Below are positions 5,005-6,931 of a DNA stretch of 6,931 bases, piece after piece. This DNA comes from JBKBUF01 sp046290815 (lineage in GTDB: Bacteria > Bacteroidota > Bacteroidia > Cytophagales > Cytophagaceae): assembly GCA_046290815.1 (NCBI GenBank), contig JBKBUF010000063.1, forward strand, positions 1-6,931, written 5' to 3'. Numbering within the stretch: position 1 is the first letter of the stretch; every line of letters begins with the position of its first letter. Below the pieces are notes generated by a model that made no database searches, was not told where the DNA came from, and was given only the letters and a program-made list of their open reading frames with translations. Made by a program: the position numbers and the translations under genes.

Positions 5005-5892
5005 CTATAAATACTCCAATATCTTTTTTATTGCTTCAGGATCATTAACAATTTTGTAATGGCCAAAATTTTCTGTTATGAGAAAACGTGAAGGTCTCAC
5101 AACTTTATACACATTTTCTGCTTCATAGAATGGTATCACAGGATCGAACCTGTCATGCACAATAACAAGACTACTATTCGGTAATTTTTGAGCAATATTT
5201 TCAACTTGCAAATTGCCCGGATCTGTACCTAAAATAGTACGCATTCTCTCAAAGACTTTTTCTTCAGCTGTTTCTGTCAACTGAATAAACCCTGTATATC
5301 GTTTCACTGCCTCAGCCAGATTGGAAGGGGCTGAAATGCTTATTAACTTTTCAGGATTAAAATCTTGATTAGCTATGGCAAACATAGTACTGCTTCCTCC
5401 GAATGAATGAGCTATAATAGCTTTTGGCTGTATAAACTTATATACTGCTGAAATAGCCGTACCGTATTCAATAATGTTGGTTTTTTCTCCGGAAGAATTT
5501 CCATGTGCGGGAGCATCAAAGGCAAGCACAGAATAACCCATATTAATCAGCTCCGGAATAAAGGCCGCCAGGTTAGCTGCTGCTGCATCCCAACCATGAA
5601 CCAATAAAATATACGGACCTTTATTCTTCCATTCATACATCTGCAAATGACCTTTCAGAAATGGCAATTTATACTGTATTCCCATACGTATTATCTCCGA
5701 CTCCATTACCCTTTCTTTGTACCTTTTCGGACGCATAAAATTTTCCAGGGCAAGGTAGGCTGCTACTTCAGGTGATATATGAGATAAGGATTTGTAAAAT
5801 CCCTGTACAAGACTTATAGAAAGATTACTTACCCTGCTGCCGGGCTTCGGTTCTTTCTTAACTTTCCTGATTATTATATCTACGTTTTCCAT
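5005..5892 (-). CDS. Alpha/beta hydrolase
   Basis: This 295-residue soluble alpha/beta-fold hydrolase is probably a serine esterase, but its substrate cannot be told from sequence. An N-terminal extension of about 90 residues precedes the core; a stretch of this kind (PKRYKERVMESE) occurs in related Bacteroidota and proteobacterial hydrolases as I recall them. The core has the oxyanion loop LLVHGWDAA (HG at 99-100), strand LAFDAPAHGNSSG, nucleophile S163 in AHSFGG (a variant GxSxG with alanine first), acid D250 in HDRFDPVIP and base H278 in NFGHYKI. The triad is complete. There is no signal peptide, so it is cytoplasmic. The ATG at 5890-5892 lies about 14 bases after a -7-like box. The TetR gene lies 51 bp upstream on the same strand, and its operator core recurs in this gene's promoter region, so it is the probable target of that repressor. 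Confidence 0.9.
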   Translation of the reverse strand: MENVDIIIRKVKKEPKPGSRVSNLSISLVQGFYKSLSHISPEVAAYLALENFMRPKRYKERVMESEIIRMGIQYKLPFLKGHLQMYEWKNKGPYILLVHGWDAAAANLAAFIPELINMGYSVLAFDAPAHGNSSGEKTNIIEYGTAISAVYKFIQPKAIIAHSFGGSSTMFAIANQDFNPEKLISISAPSNLAEAVKRYTGFIQLTETAEEKVFERMRTILGTDPGNLQVENIAQKLPNSSLVIVHDRFDPVIPFYEAENVYKVVRPSRFLITENFGHYKIVNDPEAIKKILEYL

Positions 5893-5905
5893 TCTTTCTC
5901 AATTT

Positions 5906-5938
5906 CAAATAATACCGATCGGTCTATTTCATTACAAA
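5906..5938 (-). promoter_or_regulatory. Candidate promoter of the hydrolase gene
   Basis: On the minus strand, TTTG (5935-5938) is followed after 20 bp by TATTATTTG (5906-5914), a TAnnTTTG box with one extra base. It would place the transcript start roughly ten bases before the hydrolase ATG. The TetR operator core lies between the boxes. Confidence 0.55.
5914..5923. promoter_or_regulatory. TetR operator core, hydrolase copy
   Basis: The perfect 10-bp palindrome ACCGATCGGT is identical to the core of the site in front of the TetR gene. It abuts the -7-like box of the hydrolase promoter, where a bound repressor would block polymerase. Symmetry fails at the next pair and returns one pair further out, so the site is a little weaker than the TetR copy. 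Confidence 0.75.
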
Positions 5939-5943
5939 AAAAA

Positions 5944-6543
5944 TTACTTTACCAGTTCATTGACCAATGTAGAAACTTTTGAAAATATCATATTTAGATT
6001 CTTTGAATCTCCATAAGTTTTGGACAACATCACTGCTCCTTCGATCAATGCTATAAACAATACTGCAAAATCTGCAGCGTTTACATCTTCCTTTATTTCT
6101 TTCTTCTTTATTCCTTCCTCGACTATTTCTCTTACAAACCTCTGCCAGTTGTTGAGTGCTTTAATTGCTTTTTGTCTTAACAGAGGAAAAGTATCATCGG
6201 CCTCAATGGATGTATTCAAAATTGGACACCCACCTTTTATTGGGGGATTGACCACATAAGTTTTGTAAAAAGCAATTAAGGCTTGTAATTTATCCCCTAC
6301 TTTTTGCTTCTTCTGAACTGCCTTTACCATCTGCTCCCCGATTACATTTACCGAATACCTGAAGGCTTCCAATGCAATTTCTTCTTTAGTTTCGAAGTTA
6401 CCATAAATACCTCCTTTGGTAAGTCCGGTTACATTCATTATATCCGTGATGGAAGTACCGGCGTATCCTTTCTGATTAAAGACATTGGCTGCCTGCTCAA
6501 TAATATATTGCCTGGTTTTTTCGGATTTAGTCATCTTAGACAT
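5944..6543 (-). CDS. TetR-family transcriptional repressor
   Basis: This 199-residue regulator has a TetR-type helix-turn-helix at about 8-54 (IIEQAANVFNQKGYAGTS, then ITDIMNVTGLTKGGIYGNF and KEEI). The ligand-binding part is helical and carries the motif GGCPILNTSIEADD (104-117), seen in one TetR subgroup. Its only cysteine, C106, sits in that motif. E. coli NemR, from memory, has a reactive cysteine at the same number, so reactive-electrophile sensing is conceivable but unproven. Length is normal. The ATG at 6541-6543 is almost at the predicted transcript start, so translation may be leaderless or may begin at M4 (6532-6534). It probably represses itself and the hydrolase 51 bp downstream, because the same palindrome precedes both genes. 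Transcription may also read through into the hydrolase. Confidence 0.93.
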   Translation of the reverse strand: MSKMTKSEKTRQYIIEQAANVFNQKGYAGTSITDIMNVTGLTKGGIYGNFETKEEIALEAFRYSVNVIGEQMVKAVQKKQKVGDKLQALIAFYKTYVVNPPIKGGCPILNTSIEADDTFPLLRQKAIKALNNWQRFVREIVEEGIKKKEIKEDVNAADFAVLFIALIEGAVMLSKTYGDSKNLNMIFSKVSTLVNELVK

Positions 6544-6547
6544 AACA

Positions 6548-6578
6548 CAAATATAAACCGATCGGTTTAGAAATCAAA
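6548..6578 (-). promoter_or_regulatory. Bacteroidota promoter of the TetR gene
   Basis: On the minus strand, the -33 box TTTG (6575-6578) and the perfect -7 box TATATTTG (6548-6555, consensus TAnnTTTG) are 19 bp apart. This is the textbook arrangement for the Bacteroidota primary sigma factor. The predicted start is within a few bases of the ATG. Confidence 0.85.
6554..6569. promoter_or_regulatory. TetR operator, autoregulatory copy
   Basis: TAAACCGATCGGTTTA is a perfect 16-bp palindrome in the spacer between -33 and -7, overlapping two bases of the -7 box. Position and symmetry suit a TetR dimer site. Its 10-bp core recurs at 5914-5923. Confidence 0.85.
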
Positions 6579-6708
6579 ATAATAACCATAATAATTAAAT
6601 ATTGGGCAAAAAGTTTGAAGGATGTTTACAAATTTCTATGTAACATATTAAAATATAACCGGTTGAAACATAGAACTTGCAAAAACCTTAACAACAACCC
6701 AGCTATGC

Positions 6709-6741
6709 AACCGGCGTACGGACATCCGTCCTGCGCCGGTT
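6709..6741. repeat. GC-rich imperfect hairpin
   Basis: The outer arms AACCGGCG/CGCCGGTT pair over 8 bp, and an inner pair ACGG/CCGT closes an ACAT loop with unpaired bases between the stems. It is strongly GC-rich in AT-rich surroundings. No T-tract follows, so it looks like a REP-like element rather than a terminator. Confidence 0.65.
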
Positions 6742-6751
6742 TACTTGGAAG

Positions 6752-6778
6752 AAGTTTAAAGTTCAAAGTTTAAAGTTT
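6752..6778. repeat. Heptamer tandem array, AAGTTTA x4
   Basis: The units are AAGTTTA, AAGTTCA, AAGTTTA and AAGTTT (last one truncated), period seven. Confidence 0.85.
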
Positions 6779-6810
6779 CCGTCATTCAAAACTCAATTTA
6801 TCATTAATAA

Positions 6811-6838
6811 TAATTCTTAATTCTTAATTCTTAATTCT
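6811..6838. repeat. Heptamer tandem array, TAATTCT x4
   Basis: There are four identical 7-bp units of TAATTCT, followed by a partial TAATTT. Confidence 0.92.
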
Positions 6839-6931
6839 TAATTTAATGCCATTAAGTTAATGGATTTTTCAAGTTGATTTACAGTTTGAATTGTATTTTT
6901 TCCTTAACTTAAACTTTCTAGGAAAACATTG

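Larger units (their letters stand above)
6570..6931. other. Non-coding right end with repeats
   Basis: About 360 bp without a supportable gene. It holds AT-rich sequence, a small palindrome AACCGGTT (6657-6664), a GC-rich hairpin (6709-6741), two heptamer arrays (6752-6778 and 6811-6838) and a short inverted repeat CCATT/AATGG (6849-6863) followed by ATTTTTC. The last could be a weak terminator for a gene beyond the window. Confidence 0.7.

Noticed and set aside
5944..6543. Antisense reading frames over the TetR gene
   Set aside because: They are shadows of the TetR coding sequence, with no domain and no start signal.
6657..6664. AACCGGTT as a third TetR operator
   Set aside because: It lacks the GATC centre of the two operator sites and lies outside the promoter.

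Overview
The window is an AT-rich chromosomal stretch that looks like a member of the Bacteroidota, possibly a Cytophaga-like lineage; the genus is a guess. The lineage signs are a near-perfect Bacteroidota promoter (-33 TTTG, 19 bp spacer, -7 TATATTTG) in front of a TetR gene, few Shine-Dalgarno sequences, and protein families typical of that phylum. There is no phage, CRISPR array, transposase or RNA gene that I can support.

Layout. Positions 1-218 carry a GC-rich hairpin repeat and a heptamer array. The array runs into the 3' end of a CHASE3 sensor histidine kinase (203-1567, minus). The kinase lies downstream of its OmpR-type response regulator (1624-2301, minus). A stand-alone CheY-like receiver (2431-2832, plus) is transcribed divergently. 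It converges on a 73-residue charged protein with an unusually strong ribosome binding site (2850-3071, minus). A repeat-rich gap of about 430 bp (3072-3502) follows, with an inverted second copy of the left-hand composite repeat. Next come a small cysteine-containing protein (3503-3859, plus) and a ferritin (4004-4528, plus). The ferritin converges across a strong bidirectional terminator on a thioredoxin-like [2Fe-2S] ferredoxin (4543-4824, minus). The right part holds an alpha/beta hydrolase (5005-5892, minus) downstream of a TetR regulator (5944-6543, minus). The last 360 bp are non-coding and repeat-rich.

How the genes may work together. The kinase and OmpR regulator form one two-component operon, and the receiver next to it may share its phosphate. 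Ferritin and the small ferredoxin could both serve iron handling, but this rests on adjacency alone. The clearest regulatory circuit is the TetR-hydrolase pair. The same palindromic core ACCGATCGGT lies between the promoter boxes of the TetR gene and again in the promoter region of the hydrolase, which predicts autorepression and joint induction.

The most unusual theme is the non-coding DNA. Seven separate intergenic arrays use different sequences but nearly all repeat with a period of seven bases (GCCTACT three times, GATATTG, TAGAGTT, AAGTTTA, TAATTCT). Two GC-rich 52-bp elements are 50/52 identical in inverted orientation. Each looks like one repeat inserted into another, and each adjoins a heptamer array.
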